Below are positions 8,286 through 16,905 of a stretch of 64,000 nucleotides of DNA, one piece after another (within the stretch, counting starts at the first letter, position 1; every line of letters starts with the position of its first letter). The position numbers and the translations under genes were made by a program. Origin of the DNA: Microvirga sp052115485 (GTDB lineage: Bacteria; Pseudomonadota; Alphaproteobacteria; Rhizobiales; Beijerinckiaceae). The stretch spans positions 248,001 to 312,000 of the forward strand of contig NZ_JBFRGU010000006.1 in NCBI RefSeq assembly GCF_052115485.1, given 5' to 3'. Below the pieces are notes generated by a model, which saw only the letters and a list, made by a program, of their open reading frames with translations, had not been told where the DNA came from and ran no database searches.

Positions 8286-9161
8286 ATGTCTCATCTCGAA
8301 CAGATGCCGCTCACGATCGAGCGCGGCACGATCCAATCCGGATCCTTCTCTCTCGGCTATTCCATCGAAGGGGCGGGTACACCCGTTCTCGTGATCGGGA
8401 GCGCGGTTTATTATCCGCGCGTGTTCTCGCAGGATCTGCGGCGCTCGCTCAAACTGATCTTTGCCGATCATCGCGGTTTTGCGCCCTCATCCGGCGAGGA
8501 AAACCCCGATTATTCCCTTGAGCGCGTGCTTGCCGATATCGATCTGGTACGGTCCCGCCTCGGCCTCGACAAGATCGTGATCCTCGGCCATTCCGGCCAC
8601 GGCTATATGGCGCTGGAGTACGCCAAGGCGTATCCACAGCATGTGTCGCATGTGGTCATGCTCGCGACCGGGCCAAGCCATAGCGCAGCTCATATGGCCG
8701 TGTTGGAGCGTTCCTGGCAGGAGGCCGCGTGCCCGGAGCGCAAGGCGCGGCTCGATGCGGACATGGCGACGCTAGGTGCAGCCATCGCCGCCACACCTGA
8801 AAGGCGCTTCATCGCCTATTGCGTGAAGATGGGCGCGCGCAGCTGGTTCGATCACACCTTCGATGCAGGCCCGCTATGGGACGGCGTTCACGTGAACATG
8901 CCCCTGTTCGACTTCATGTGGGGCGAGGTCTTTCGCGACATCGATATTGCGAAAGGTCTCGACAAGCTGAACGCTCCCGTGTTCCTCGGGCTCGGCCGGT
9001 TCGATTATCTCGTCGCGCCCTCCCCCACATGGGACGCCTATCGGCCACATTTCCACGATCTGACTGTGCGGATCTTCGACAAAAGCAGCCACACGCCGCA
9101 ATTCGAGGAGTCCGACGTGTTCGATTCCGAATTGTTGGGATGGCTCTCGTCTCGCCAATAG
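8286..9161 (+). CDS. Alpha/beta hydrolase
   Basis: 291 residues of the alpha/beta hydrolase fold. The nucleophile elbow is GHSGHG (Ser about 103), the oxyanion-region motif is near FADHRGFAPSSG, the likely acid is in GLGRFDYLVAP, and the catalytic His is in SSHTPQFEE near the C-terminus. FDYLVAP followed by SSHTPQFEE resembles proline iminopeptidase and related small-substrate hydrolases, but the substrate cannot be told. No signal peptide. The start at ATG 8286 (MSHLEQMP) follows AGGACAAAAG. An upstream extension to 8184 is Cys/Ala-rich and unconvincing. It is a single-gene unit ended by a strong terminator. Confidence 0.85.
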   Translation: MSHLEQMPLTIERGTIQSGSFSLGYSIEGAGTPVLVIGSAVYYPRVFSQDLRRSLKLIFADHRGFAPSSGEENPDYSLERVLADIDLVRSRLGLDKIVILGHSGHGYMALEYAKAYPQHVSHVVMLATGPSHSAAHMAVLERSWQEAACPERKARLDADMATLGAAIAATPERRFIAYCVKMGARSWFDHTFDAGPLWDGVHVNMPLFDFMWGEVFRDIDIAKGLDKLNAPVFLGLGRFDYLVAPSPTWDAYRPHFHDLTVRIFDKSSHTPQFEESDVFDSELLGWLSSRQ

Positions 9162-9175
9162 CGGGGTCTCACCGG

Positions 9176-9204
9176 GAAAGGCCGCCGTTGGCGGCCTTTC
9201 ATTT
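9176..9204 (+). terminator. Intrinsic terminator after the alpha/beta hydrolase gene
   Basis: Eleven-bp perfect stem GAAAGGCCGCC/GGCGGCCTTTC (9176-9186 with 9190-9200), three-base loop, then ATTT. The A-run before and T-run at the end of the stem could let it act in both directions. Confidence 0.8.
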
Positions 9205-9332
9205 GGCTCCCCGGACCAAATCCAAGCAACCACGGTATGGCTCACCCTACCTTGGATCAGATGTCCTTTCGCGTTTTTCGCCCTATCCATTGTGCACCGC
9301 ATCGTCGGCCATAACATTTCGAGGAAACACCC

Positions 9333-10421
9333 ATGGATAGAAGAACTATGCTCAAGGGCGCCGGTCTCGCGGCAGCCGCAGGCGTGGCCTCTCCCGCCAT
9401 CGCGCAATCGCAGCCCGAGATCCGCTGGCGCATGCCGTCGAGCTATCCCAAGAGCCTCGATACGCTCTATGGCGCCGGCGTGCAGATCGCCAAGCGCGTG
9501 GCGGAGGCGACCGACAACAAGTTCCAGATCCAGGTTTTCGCGGCGGGCGAGATCGTCAGCGGCCTGCAGGTCATGGACGCGGTGCAGAACGGCACCGTCG
9601 AATGCGGCTACACCTTGTCGAGTTACTATATCGGCAAGGATCCGACCTTCATGTTCGAGACCTCCGTGCCGTGGGGCATGAACGTGCGCCATCACAATGC
9701 GTGGATGAATTTCGGCGGTGGCCTCGATCTCGTGCGCGAATTCCTCAAGGACTACAACATCCAGACCTTCCAGGCCGGACAGACCGGCGCGCAGATGGGC
9801 GGTTGGTTCCGCAAAGAAATCAATTCCGTCGAAGATCTGAAGGGCCTGAAATTCCGCATCGCCGGCATGGGCGGCCAGATCATGGCGAAGCTCGGCGTGG
9901 TGCCTCAGGTGCTCGCCGGCGGCGACATTTATCCGGCGCTGGAGCGTGGCACCCTCGACGCGGTGGAGTTCTCCGGACCTTACGACGACGAGAAGCTCGG
10001 TTTCGTGAAGGTCGCCAAGTACTATTACTATCCCGGTTTCTGGGAGGGCTCGGCGCAACCCTCACTCTACATCAACCTCGACAAATGGAATTCGCTGCCA
10101 CCTGCCTATCAAGCCATTCTGGAGGCAGCCTGCGCGGAAGCCAACGCGCAATGCGTGATGAAATACGATGCGCAGAATGCGGAGGCGATCCGCCGTCTCG
10201 TCGCTCAGGGAGCGTTGCTGCGCGCTTTCCCCAAAGATGTGATGGAGGCGAGCTACAAGACAGCTTACGCCCATTACAACGAGATCGCGGCATCGAATCC
10301 CAAATTCAAGAAAATCTACGATTCGTGGAATGCGTTCCGCGAAAAGGAGAACACTTGGTTCCGCATCGCCGAACTTCCCTTCGATATCTTCACCACGACG
10401 CAGAACCAGCAAAAGAATTGA
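9333..10421 (+). CDS. TRAP transporter substrate-binding protein (DctP/TakP-like)
   Basis: 362 residues. The N-terminus MDRRTMLKG followed by an Ala-rich stretch and PAIAQ is a Tat-type export signal with cleavage near residue 25. The mature part is a DctP-family periplasmic receptor. Motifs GGDIYPALERGTLDAVEFSGP and YYYYPGFWEG are like those of TakP-type alpha-keto-acid receptors and the related 2-oxo acid binders. Such receptors deliver a carboxylate to a DctQM membrane pair driven by a Na+ gradient. No dctQ or dctM gene is in the window, so this is an orphan receptor that must use membrane subunits encoded elsewhere. A terminator closes the gene. Confidence 0.92.
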   Translation: MDRRTMLKGAGLAAAAGVASPAIAQSQPEIRWRMPSSYPKSLDTLYGAGVQIAKRVAEATDNKFQIQVFAAGEIVSGLQVMDAVQNGTVECGYTLSSYYIGKDPTFMFETSVPWGMNVRHHNAWMNFGGGLDLVREFLKDYNIQTFQAGQTGAQMGGWFRKEINSVEDLKGLKFRIAGMGGQIMAKLGVVPQVLAGGDIYPALERGTLDAVEFSGPYDDEKLGFVKVAKYYYYPGFWEGSAQPSLYINLDKWNSLPPAYQAILEAACAEANAQCVMKYDAQNAEAIRRLVAQGALLRAFPKDVMEASYKTAYAHYNEIAASNPKFKKIYDSWNAFREKENTWFRIAELPFDIFTTTQNQQKN

Positions 10422-10446
10422 TATAAAAGGCGAATTTTCATCAGCG

Positions 10447-10480
10447 AAGGCGGCGTGTCATCCCGGCGCGCCGCCTTTTT
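10447..10480 (+). terminator. Intrinsic terminator after the TRAP receptor gene
   Basis: Nine-bp stem AAGGCGGCG/CGCCGCCTT (10447-10455 with 10469-10477) with a 13-base loop, running into TTTTT ending at 10480. Confidence 0.85.
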
Positions 10481-10566
10481 CATGAAAATCGGGATCAAGG
10501 CTTGAGCGTAGGCGTTGTCCTCATCGAGTGGGTTCCAATCGAGCCCCGAAGCAATGGAGACACCGC

Positions 10567-10731
10567 ATGAAGGAACATAATCGACATCGCGACGCGGAGC
10601 ATAAGAAGGCCGGCGAGAAGGATCGTAAGTTGCCCGAGAACACAAAAGAAAATCTTGACCGGAAACTCGATGAAGCCGGGGAAGAATCCTTTCCCGCGAG
10701 CGATCCGGTATCCGTAAAAATCACGAAATAG
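10567..10731 (+). CDS. Small conserved protein with ESFPASDP motif
   Basis: 54 residues, highly charged, from ATG 10567 (MKEHNRHRDAEHKK), with GGAGA about 8 bases upstream. The C-terminal half reads NLDRKLDEAGEESFPASDPV. This LDEA.EESFPASDP motif recurs in many very small proteins of alphaproteobacteria and other proteobacteria with no known function. The rest of the protein is poorly defined and probably disordered. It is a single gene between a terminator and the convergent DMT transporter gene. Confidence 0.7.
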   Translation: MKEHNRHRDAEHKKAGEKDRKLPENTKENLDRKLDEAGEESFPASDPVSVKITK

Positions 10732-10788
10732 AAGCAGCCGCTTTTGGTATCGCTTCGCCACCCAAGGTGGCTGGAGCGATACCCTTTT

Positions 10789-11652
10789 TCACGTTCGGCT
10801 GGCGACCGCGACACCAAGCGCGGCGCAACCCATGCCAACTATCTGGATCGCGCTCAAGGTCTCGCCGAACAGGGCATAGGCCATGAGCGCGGAGACCGGC
10901 GGCACGAGGTAAAGCAGCGTCGCCACCCCAACAACGGCCCCGTGGCGGATGAGATAAAGCAGAAGCCCGATGGCGCCGATGGAAAGGCCGAGCACGGCCC
11001 AGATCAGCGAGAGCCAGAGCGGGAGCGTGAATTCCATGTGTCCCTGCTCGCTCAGCAACATCATCGGTACGGTCACGACCGCCGCGCCGATATATTGCAC
11101 GAGGGCGTTGACGCGCAGATCGGCGCTGGCGCCGGTGCGCTTCTGCCAGATGGTGCCGAGCGTGATCGAAAGCATGGCGAGAAGGCCGACGCCAAGCGCC
11201 AGAGGTGGAACACCGGCCCCGAGTTTAGGCAGCACCACGAGCCCGGCTCCGATGAAGCCGAGGCCGATGCCGATCCAACGGCGCTGCGAAACCTGTTCTC
11301 CGAGAAGCGGCTCCGCGAGAACGCCCGTCACCAGCGGCTGAAGTCCCGCGACGAGCGCCATGATCCCGGCCGGCAGGCCATGCTTCACGGCCCAGAACAC
11401 CCCGCCGAGATAGAACCCATGCAGAAGAACGCCAGCGACCAAGCCGTCGCGCCATTCCCGGCCCGTCTTCGGCCAGGACGCCCGCATCGCCAGGACGACG
11501 AGGACAAGCACCAGAATGGCAAGCAGGTAACGGACAAGGAGGAAGGTCAGCGGCTCCGCATAGGGCGCGATGGTTCGCGCCACGATGAAGCCAGTCGCCC
11601 AGATCACGACGAAGAGCGGCGGCGCAAGGCGTGTCAAAAGAGAGGATGTCAT
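10789..11652 (-). CDS. DMT superfamily (EamA) transporter
   Basis: About 287 residues with roughly ten hydrophobic helices in two EamA repeats. This is the drug/metabolite transporter architecture seen in metabolite and amino-acid exporters of the inner membrane. The first repeat opens LAPPLFVVIWATGFIVA, a common EamA start. I place the start at ATG 11652 (MTSSLLTRLAP), giving a short cytoplasmic lead. A longer version from 11697 would add a basic 15-residue extension. The substrate is unknown. It lies alone on the minus strand, between the small ESFPASDP gene and the divergent YihY gene. Confidence 0.88.
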   Translation of the reverse strand: MTSSLLTRLAPPLFVVIWATGFIVARTIAPYAEPLTFLLVRYLLAILVLVLVVLAMRASWPKTGREWRDGLVAGVLLHGFYLGGVFWAVKHGLPAGIMALVAGLQPLVTGVLAEPLLGEQVSQRRWIGIGLGFIGAGLVVLPKLGAGVPPLALGVGLLAMLSITLGTIWQKRTGASADLRVNALVQYIGAAVVTVPMMLLSEQGHMEFTLPLWLSLIWAVLGLSIGAIGLLLYLIRHGAVVGVATLLYLVPPVSALMAYALFGETLSAIQIVGMGCAALGVAVASRT

Positions 11653-11852
11653 GAAAGAGAGCCGAAGCCTTCGATAGGGAAGACGCATCATCGCCATAGC
11701 GCATTTCCGACCGGCGGACCAACCGTGCCATCGTTAGAGGGGCCAAGTATGGGAAGAACCATGAGAAGAATATGTTTACCCGCAAGGTCCAAAACGAAGG
11801 TAGCTTGCCGATCATCTGTTCCGCGCCATGTCAGGTGCGTCGGAGAACTTGT

Positions 11853-12743
11853 TTGAAGCGCTTGTGGACCATCTTCGAGATTCTCGGCCTCACCGTCCGG
11901 CGCTTCATCATGCATGACGCCTGGGCCATATCGAGCCATATCGCGCTCTCGGTCCTGACCTCGCTCTTTCCCTTTCTCATCCTGCTGACCGCCCTGGCAA
12001 GCCTTTTCGGCACCGCATCGCTCTCGGACGAGGCGGCGGATCTCATCCTCGACTCGTGGCCGCGCGAAGTAGCGGAGCCCATTGCCGGCGAGGTGCACCG
12101 CATCCTGACTGGGCGGCGCAGTGGCGTGCTGACGCTCGGCCTCGTGCTCTCGCTCTATTTCGCGTCGAGCGGGGTCGAAAGCCTGCGCGTCGGCCTCAAC
12201 CGCGCTTATGGCGTGCGCGAAACACGGGCCTGGTGGCTGACACGCCTTGAATCCATCGCCTTCGTCATCGGCGGAGCCTTCGTCATTCTAGCGCTCGCGT
12301 TTCTCGTCGTGCTCGGCCCCTTCATCTGGCGTGGCATGGTCCGTGTCTTCCCGGCGCTCAACGCCTTTGGCGATATCGCCGATCTTCTCCGTCTCGGCGT
12401 CGCGACCTTGATCATCGTCGCCGGTCTGATCGGCGCGCATCGGTTTCTTCCGGCCGGCCAACGCTCGTTCCTCTCGATCCTGCCGGGAATCGGCGTCACG
12501 CTCATTCTTTGGCTCCTCGGCGGCATCGGCTTCGGCTGGTATCTGGAGTTCTATCCAGGTTCCTACGCCTCGACCTACGGGGGCCTCGCCACCGCAATGG
12601 TGGTGCTGATCTTTCTGTACACGCTCGGTGCGATCTTCCTGTTCGGCGGTGAGCTGAACGGCACGATGCGCATCATCAAGCGACGACGCTGGCACAAGGA
12701 AGAAGAAGTCGTGGCCTTCGACGACAGCGTGAAGGAAGGCTGA
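11853..12743 (+). CDS. YihY/virulence factor BrkB family membrane protein
   Basis: About 296 residues with six hydrophobic segments. Typical features of the YihY family (once misassigned as RNase BN) are SSHIALSVLTSLFPFLILLTA near the N-terminus, SSGVESLRVGLNRAYGV in the middle and YGGLATAMVVLIFLYTLGAIFLFGGELN near the end. Function is unsettled; transport or envelope roles have been suggested for the family. I favour TTG 11853 because GGAG sits 7 bases before it and conserved sequence starts right after. An ATG at 11772 would add 27 residues that look non-conserved. A hairpin terminator follows. Confidence 0.85.
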   Translation: MKRLWTIFEILGLTVRRFIMHDAWAISSHIALSVLTSLFPFLILLTALASLFGTASLSDEAADLILDSWPREVAEPIAGEVHRILTGRRSGVLTLGLVLSLYFASSGVESLRVGLNRAYGVRETRAWWLTRLESIAFVIGGAFVILALAFLVVLGPFIWRGMVRVFPALNAFGDIADLLRLGVATLIIVAGLIGAHRFLPAGQRSFLSILPGIGVTLILWLLGGIGFGWYLEFYPGSYASTYGGLATAMVVLIFLYTLGAIFLFGGELNGTMRIIKRRRWHKEEEVVAFDDSVKEG

Positions 12744-12756
12744 GTGCGCAAACGAA

Positions 12757-12785
12757 AACGGCCGGGTCGAGCCCGGCCGTTCTCT
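12757..12785 (+). terminator. Intrinsic terminator after the YihY-family gene
   Basis: Ten-bp stem AACGGCCGGG/CCCGGCCGTT (12757-12766 with 12772-12781), loop TCGAG, then TCTC. The U-tract is poor, so efficiency is uncertain. Confidence 0.65.
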
Positions 12786-12805
12786 CGATTTAGAAATGCG
12801 CTCGC

Positions 12806-12911
12806 TTAGAGTTTGATCGTTTCAGATCGAAACAGGATCAAACTCTCGATTCTTTATTGTCGCATGATCCGGGCGAACAACCGGTTTCCACTTGTTCTGA
12901 TCACGCTCTAG
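12806..12911. repeat. Dispersed intergenic palindromic repeat, family A, long form
   Basis: Module 1 is a perfect inverted repeat GAGTTTGATC/GATCAAACTC (12809-12818 with 12836-12845). Module 2 reads CGCATGATCCGG...ACCGGTTTCCACTTG...GATCACGCTCTAG. The same two-module form recurs at 21181-21282, and module 2 alone recurs at several places in this window. The terminal CTA supplies the stop codon of the minus-strand nucleotidase gene. Confidence 0.85.
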
Positions 12912-14854
12912 TTGGCGATGCGATACTTCACGAAGCCTTCCGGCGCATCGCCCATCTTCTCGGCCTTGATGCCGGCCGGCTGATAAGCGGCGGCGTTCGG
13001 GCCGGTGGTGAACGTCGCAACGACACTCGAAGGCACCGCGAGCGTCCACGAACCGTCGGCCTTCGGCGCGACGGTCTTGCGTTCGATGATGAAGCGCATG
13101 ATCGCGTCGCGCGTCAGATCGGGAGCCTCGAACACGATGGTCTTGCCGTCGGCGCCGGGGAAATTGCCGCCGCCACCTGCGCGATAATTGTTCGTCGCAA
13201 CGATGAAGACCTGATCGTCGGTAACGGGCTTGCCGTTATAGGTCAGATCTTTGATGCGGTGAGCATCGGGCGCAATGACCTTGCCGTTGTCGTCGTAGCG
13301 CGAGGCCTGGGTCGGATCGATCTTGTACTGCACGCCCGCGATGACGTCGAAGTTATAGGCCGGGAACTTCTGATTGATGAGATCCTGTTCACCGCTCTTC
13401 GTCGGGTCGATCTGGTTGAAGATGCCGGCCGAGCGCTCCAGCCATTCGCGCACCTGCGCGCCGGTCACCTTCACCGCGCGCACCGTGTTCGGATAGATGT
13501 AGATATCGGCCATGTCCTTGATCGCGAGCGGACCGGGCTTGATCTCGGTGAAGTAGTTCGGGCCGCCGCGTCCGCCTGCCTTGAAGGGAGCAGCCGCCGA
13601 GAGAAGCGGCAGATCCTTGTAAGGCGTGTTCTTGAGAAGATCGGCCACATACCAAGCTTGCGCCTCGGCAACGATCTTCACAGACGCATCATCGGCGACC
13701 AGCGAGAAGTAGGAGTGGATCGGAACGGAGGTCTGGCCCACCGGCTCGCGTACGTATTTCAGCGTCGCGTCGTGATCCGTTTGCGCGGCCGCGAGAACGA
13801 GCGCTTCGGATTCGGCCTTCGGCACGATCTTGCGGTCGACGCGATCGTAGATCGGGCGCGCGTCAGTCTTGAAGTTCGCGACCTTCCAGGCGTTGCCTTC
13901 CTTGGTGAGTTCGAGATCGATGACGCCGAGGTGGCTGCCCCAGAAGCCGGCCATGACGGCGGGCTTGCCGTGAAGCGTGCCCTTCTGCACGTCGACACCC
14001 GGAATGTTGGCGAATTCCTTGCCGCCGGGGAACACGAAATGCTGGTGCCCGGTGAGGATGGCATCGATGCCGTCGACCTTGGCGAGATGCAGTGCAGCAT
14101 TCTCCTCGCCGCCGCTACGCTCACCGCCCGCGATGCCGGAATGGCAGAGCGCCACGACGATATCGGCACCGGCCTTCTTCAGATCAGGCACATGCTTTTT
14201 CGCTGCATCGACGATATCGATGGTCGTCGCCTTGCCGTCGAGATTGGCCTTGTCCCATTGCACGATCTGCGGCGGCGTGAAGCCGATGACGCCGACCTTG
14301 ATCTTGTGCTTCGCGCCGCTCTCATCGGCGAATTCGCGATCGAGAATGATCCAGGGCTGGCGCAGGGTCTTGCCGTCGGCCTTGATGACGTTCGCGCAGA
14401 CCAGCGGGAATTTCGCCGCGCCCATCGCGTTCTGCAGGAAATCGAGACCGTAGTTGAATTCGTGATTGCCGAACGTGCCGCAATCGTAATTGAGCGTGTT
14501 CATGGCGGCGACCATGGGATGAACGTCGCCTTCCTTCATACCGCGCCGATACGCGATGAAGTCACCGAGCGGGGAACCCTGGATCAGATCGCCGTTGTCG
14601 AAGAGCAGGCTGTTCTTCGCCTCGCCGCGCGCGGCCTTCACGAGGTTCGCGGTGCGCGCAAGGCCGACCGTGTCGTCGCTGGCGTCGCGATAATAATCGT
14701 AAGGGAAGATGTTGGCGTGAATATCGGTCGTCTCGAGGATGCGGAGCTTGACGACCGGATCCGCCGCGAAGGCGAATTTCGGCAGCCCCGCGACGGCCAC
14801 CGCGGCCACGCCGGTTTGAAGAGCGCGACGGCGGGTAATGGAAGTCCCTGACAT
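12908..14854 (-). CDS. cpdB: Bifunctional 2',3'-cyclic-nucleotide 2'-phosphodiesterase/3'-nucleotidase (CpdB-like)
   Basis: 648 residues. The N-terminus has a twin-arginine signal (SITRRRALQTG, then a hydrophobic run to AFAAD), so it is a periplasmic enzyme exported folded. The calcineurin-like metallophosphatase domain begins LRILETTDIHANIFPYDYY and has DNGDLIQGSP, FGNHEFNYG and LTGHQH, all metal-ligand motifs of the 5'-nucleotidase/CpdB family. A C-terminal 5_nucleotid_C domain binds the nucleotide. CpdB scavenges extracellular cyclic nucleotides and 3'-nucleotides for phosphate and nucleosides. The stop codon is formed by the edge of the family A repeat. It appears to be a single-gene unit. 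Confidence 0.93.
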   Translation of the reverse strand: MSGTSITRRRALQTGVAAVAVAGLPKFAFAADPVVKLRILETTDIHANIFPYDYYRDASDDTVGLARTANLVKAARGEAKNSLLFDNGDLIQGSPLGDFIAYRRGMKEGDVHPMVAAMNTLNYDCGTFGNHEFNYGLDFLQNAMGAAKFPLVCANVIKADGKTLRQPWIILDREFADESGAKHKIKVGVIGFTPPQIVQWDKANLDGKATTIDIVDAAKKHVPDLKKAGADIVVALCHSGIAGGERSGGEENAALHLAKVDGIDAILTGHQHFVFPGGKEFANIPGVDVQKGTLHGKPAVMAGFWGSHLGVIDLELTKEGNAWKVANFKTDARPIYDRVDRKIVPKAESEALVLAAAQTDHDATLKYVREPVGQTSVPIHSYFSLVADDASVKIVAEAQAWYVADLLKNTPYKDLPLLSAAAPFKAGGRGGPNYFTEIKPGPLAIKDMADIYIYPNTVRAVKVTGAQVREWLERSAGIFNQIDPTKSGEQDLINQKFPAYNFDVIAGVQYKIDPTQASRYDDNGKVIAPDAHRIKDLTYNGKPVTDDQVFIVATNNYRAGGGGNFPGADGKTIVFEAPDLTRDAIMRFIIERKTVAPKADGSWTLAVPSSVVATFTTGPNAAAYQPAGIKAEKMGDAPEGFVKYRIAN

Positions 14855-15176
14855 TTTCTTGGTTCCCCTGGTGAAACAGTATTAGCCGCCGCAGAGGGAA
14901 CACGAGTTTTGTGACAAGATCAATAATAGCCATCTAAGAAGACGGTTATTGCGCTCTATCGCGCGTCACCGGAAGCGCCTCGCCCTTCGAGACGGCCTGA
15001 TGGCCTCCTCAGGGTGAGGCTGTATAGCGCTCCGTGTCATCCCCGGCAGCCGGGAACGACACCGGGTGCTCGACTTCTCACCTCATCCTGAGGAGCGGCG
15101 CAGCCGCGTCTCGAAGCCTCATTCTGAGGAGGTCACGTAGTGACCGTCTCGTTGCATCCCCTGCTGCTTTTTTACG
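14855..15176. repeat. Intergenic region with dispersed repeat family B (CCTCATCCTGAGGAGC type)
   Basis: About 320 bases without a gene. The segment from about 14965 to 15150 contains CGCCCTTCGAGACGGCC, CTCCTCAGGGTGAGGCTG, CACCTCATCCTGAGGAGC, GCGTCTCGAAGCCTCAT and TCTGAGGAGGTCACGTAGTGAC. These are the building blocks of a well-known non-coding repeat type in Rhizobiales genomes. A second copy lies at about 28062-28165. Potential hairpins (CCTCA...TGAGG, GTCACG.AGTGAC) abound. Confidence 0.7.
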
Positions 15177-16322
15177 CTACGCCCTCAACGCCTCATCCAG
15201 ATCCCGGAACAGATCTTCCGGATCCTCGATTCCTGTGGACAGCCGCAGAAGGTCCGGCGGGCATGGCGTTCCCGGCCCTTCGATGGAGGCGCGGTGCTCG
15301 ATCAGGCTCTCCACCCCGCCGAGCGAAGTCGCCCTCTTCCAGAGTTTGACATGGGCCGCCGCCCTGATGGCCGCCGCTTCTCCGCCCGTCACCTGAATCG
15401 ACATCATGAAGCCGAAGCCGTTTTCCATCTGCCGGGCCGCGAGATCGTGACCGGGATGTTGCGGCAGGCCGGGATAGAGCACCCGAGCCACTTTCGAGTG
15501 AGCAGCGAGCCGCTCGGCGAGACCCTGAGCGCTTCTGGCCTGAGCGGCTGCCCGCAAGGGAAAGGTCCGCATGCCGCGCATGAGCAGATAAGCCTCGAAA
15601 GGTCCGAGAATGGCCCCCTGCATCTTTCGAATGCCGGAAACCTTCGTCCAAAACTCATCGACTTTCGCCCCCGCCAGAACGCCCGCGACCACATCCGAAT
15701 GGCCGTTGAGGATCTTGGTGGCGGCGTGCATGACGATATCCGCGCCGAGCGTCAGCGGACGCGTGTGATAGGGCGAGGCCGTCGTGGAATCGACCGCGAG
15801 CCGCGCCCCGGCCTTATGCGCGATCTCGGCCGCGCCCGCGATATCGGTGATAGTCCAGAGGGGGTTCGAAGGGGTTTCGATCCAGACCAGCTTGGTGCGG
15901 CCCGGAATCACCGCCTTGCGCAAGGCATCGAGATCATCGGTCTCCGCGAAATCGACATTGAGGCCCCAGCGCGTCGCCTCCGTCATCAGCCAGTTGCGGA
16001 GCGCCCAGTACATGACCTTCGAAGCGACCACATGATCGCCGGGATCGAGTGCCTGGAACACGGCCGTCGCGGCGGCCATGCCGGAGGAAAAGAGCAGGGC
16101 TCCGGCTTCCGCCTCCTCCAGCATCGCCAGGACAGCTTCGGTTTCGCGGATCGTCGCGTTGTCGGGGCGGCCATAGACGTAGCCGGAGGAATAGGCGTTG
16201 TCCTCATCGCGAATATAGGTCGTCGCCACGTGGATCGGCGGCACCACCGCCTTCGTGATCGGGTCAACGTGCCCGAGCGCCTGCGCGGCCAGGGTGCGTT
16301 TGGACCAGCTTTGCGGCGACAT
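15177..16322 (-). CDS. Cys/Met metabolism PLP-dependent enzyme (cystathionine gamma-synthase/beta-lyase-like)
   Basis: 381 residues of the cystathionine synthase/lyase family. The PLP-binding Lys is in HAATKILNGHSDV (about residue 203). The cofactor phosphate region is in FSSGMAAATAVFQAL, the conserved Tyr/Arg-containing YVYGRPDNAT is near residue 50, and VDSTTASPYHTRPL carries the Asp that contacts the pyridine nitrogen. The C-terminal SLGGVESLIEHRAS is typical. The family includes cystathionine gamma-synthase, beta- and gamma-lyases and O-succinylhomoserine sulfhydrylase, and the exact reaction cannot be decided here. It is not linked to metX, which lies 10 kb away. Start ATG 16322. Confidence 0.88.
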   Translation of the reverse strand: MSPQSWSKRTLAAQALGHVDPITKAVVPPIHVATTYIRDEDNAYSSGYVYGRPDNATIRETEAVLAMLEEAEAGALLFSSGMAAATAVFQALDPGDHVVASKVMYWALRNWLMTEATRWGLNVDFAETDDLDALRKAVIPGRTKLVWIETPSNPLWTITDIAGAAEIAHKAGARLAVDSTTASPYHTRPLTLGADIVMHAATKILNGHSDVVAGVLAGAKVDEFWTKVSGIRKMQGAILGPFEAYLLMRGMRTFPLRAAAQARSAQGLAERLAAHSKVARVLYPGLPQHPGHDLAARQMENGFGFMMSIQVTGGEAAAIRAAAHVKLWKRATSLGGVESLIEHRASIEGPGTPCPPDLLRLSTGIEDPEDLFRDLDEALRA

Positions 16323-16395
16323 GGGAACCTCCAGGGACGAAACGGGTTTTCGGGGAGCTGACGAAGCTCATCTATTTAAAGGGATTTAGCCCATC

Positions 16396-16902
16396 ATGCC
16401 TACTGGCCAGCCGTCTTTGACGGGATTGCCCACACCTCCGTTGCCACGCCTCGCGTTAACGATCTTGCCGGTCGTTCTGGTAGCCGTTCTCGGCAATCTG
16501 GCGACGATCCCAAATATTCCGACCTGGTATGCGGGCCTTGCAAAGCCGAGCTTCACGCCGCCGAACTGGGTCTTCGGTCCGGCGTGGGCGATTCTCTATG
16601 CCCTGATGGCCTATGCCCTCTGGCGCATTCTCTCACTACCGCGTGAGGAACCGGGACGCGCAGGGGCGATTGCGGCCTTCTTCGTCCAACTCGCGATCAA
16701 CGCCCTTTGGTCATGGGCGTTTTTCGCAGGCCATAGCCCGCTCGCCGGACTTGTCGTGATCCTGGCCCTGATCGTGGCGATCGTCATCACGATCTACCGT
16801 TTCAAGCCGCTCGATTCCGTCGCAGCCTTGCTCTTGGTGCCCTATCTCGCCTGGGTCGTCTTCGCGACCGCCCTCAATCTCGCCGTCTGGGAGCTCAATT
16901 GA
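16396..16902 (+). CDS. tspO: TspO/MBR family tryptophan-rich sensory protein
   Basis: 168 residues with five hydrophobic helices. Characteristic stretches are TWYAGLAKPSFTPPNWVFGPAW, ALMAYALWRI, INALWSWAFF and PYLAWVVFATALNLAVW; the last two are the Trp-rich helices that line the porphyrin and cholesterol site. In Rhodobacter and relatives, TspO is an outer-membrane or envelope protein affecting tetrapyrrole-linked gene expression and stress responses. About 30 residues precede the first helix. It is convergent with hpt (3 bases between stops), and no neighbour explains its role here. Confidence 0.93.
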   Translation: MPTGQPSLTGLPTPPLPRLALTILPVVLVAVLGNLATIPNIPTWYAGLAKPSFTPPNWVFGPAWAILYALMAYALWRILSLPREEPGRAGAIAAFFVQLAINALWSWAFFAGHSPLAGLVVILALIVAIVITIYRFKPLDSVAALLLVPYLAWVVFATALNLAVWELN

Positions 16903-16905
16903 GTC

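Noticed and set aside
12857..14851. A 664-residue plus-strand open frame over the CpdB-like gene
   Set aside because: It is the antisense shadow of the nucleotidase, which has a Tat signal and all metal-binding motifs. The plus-strand translation has no recognisable domain.
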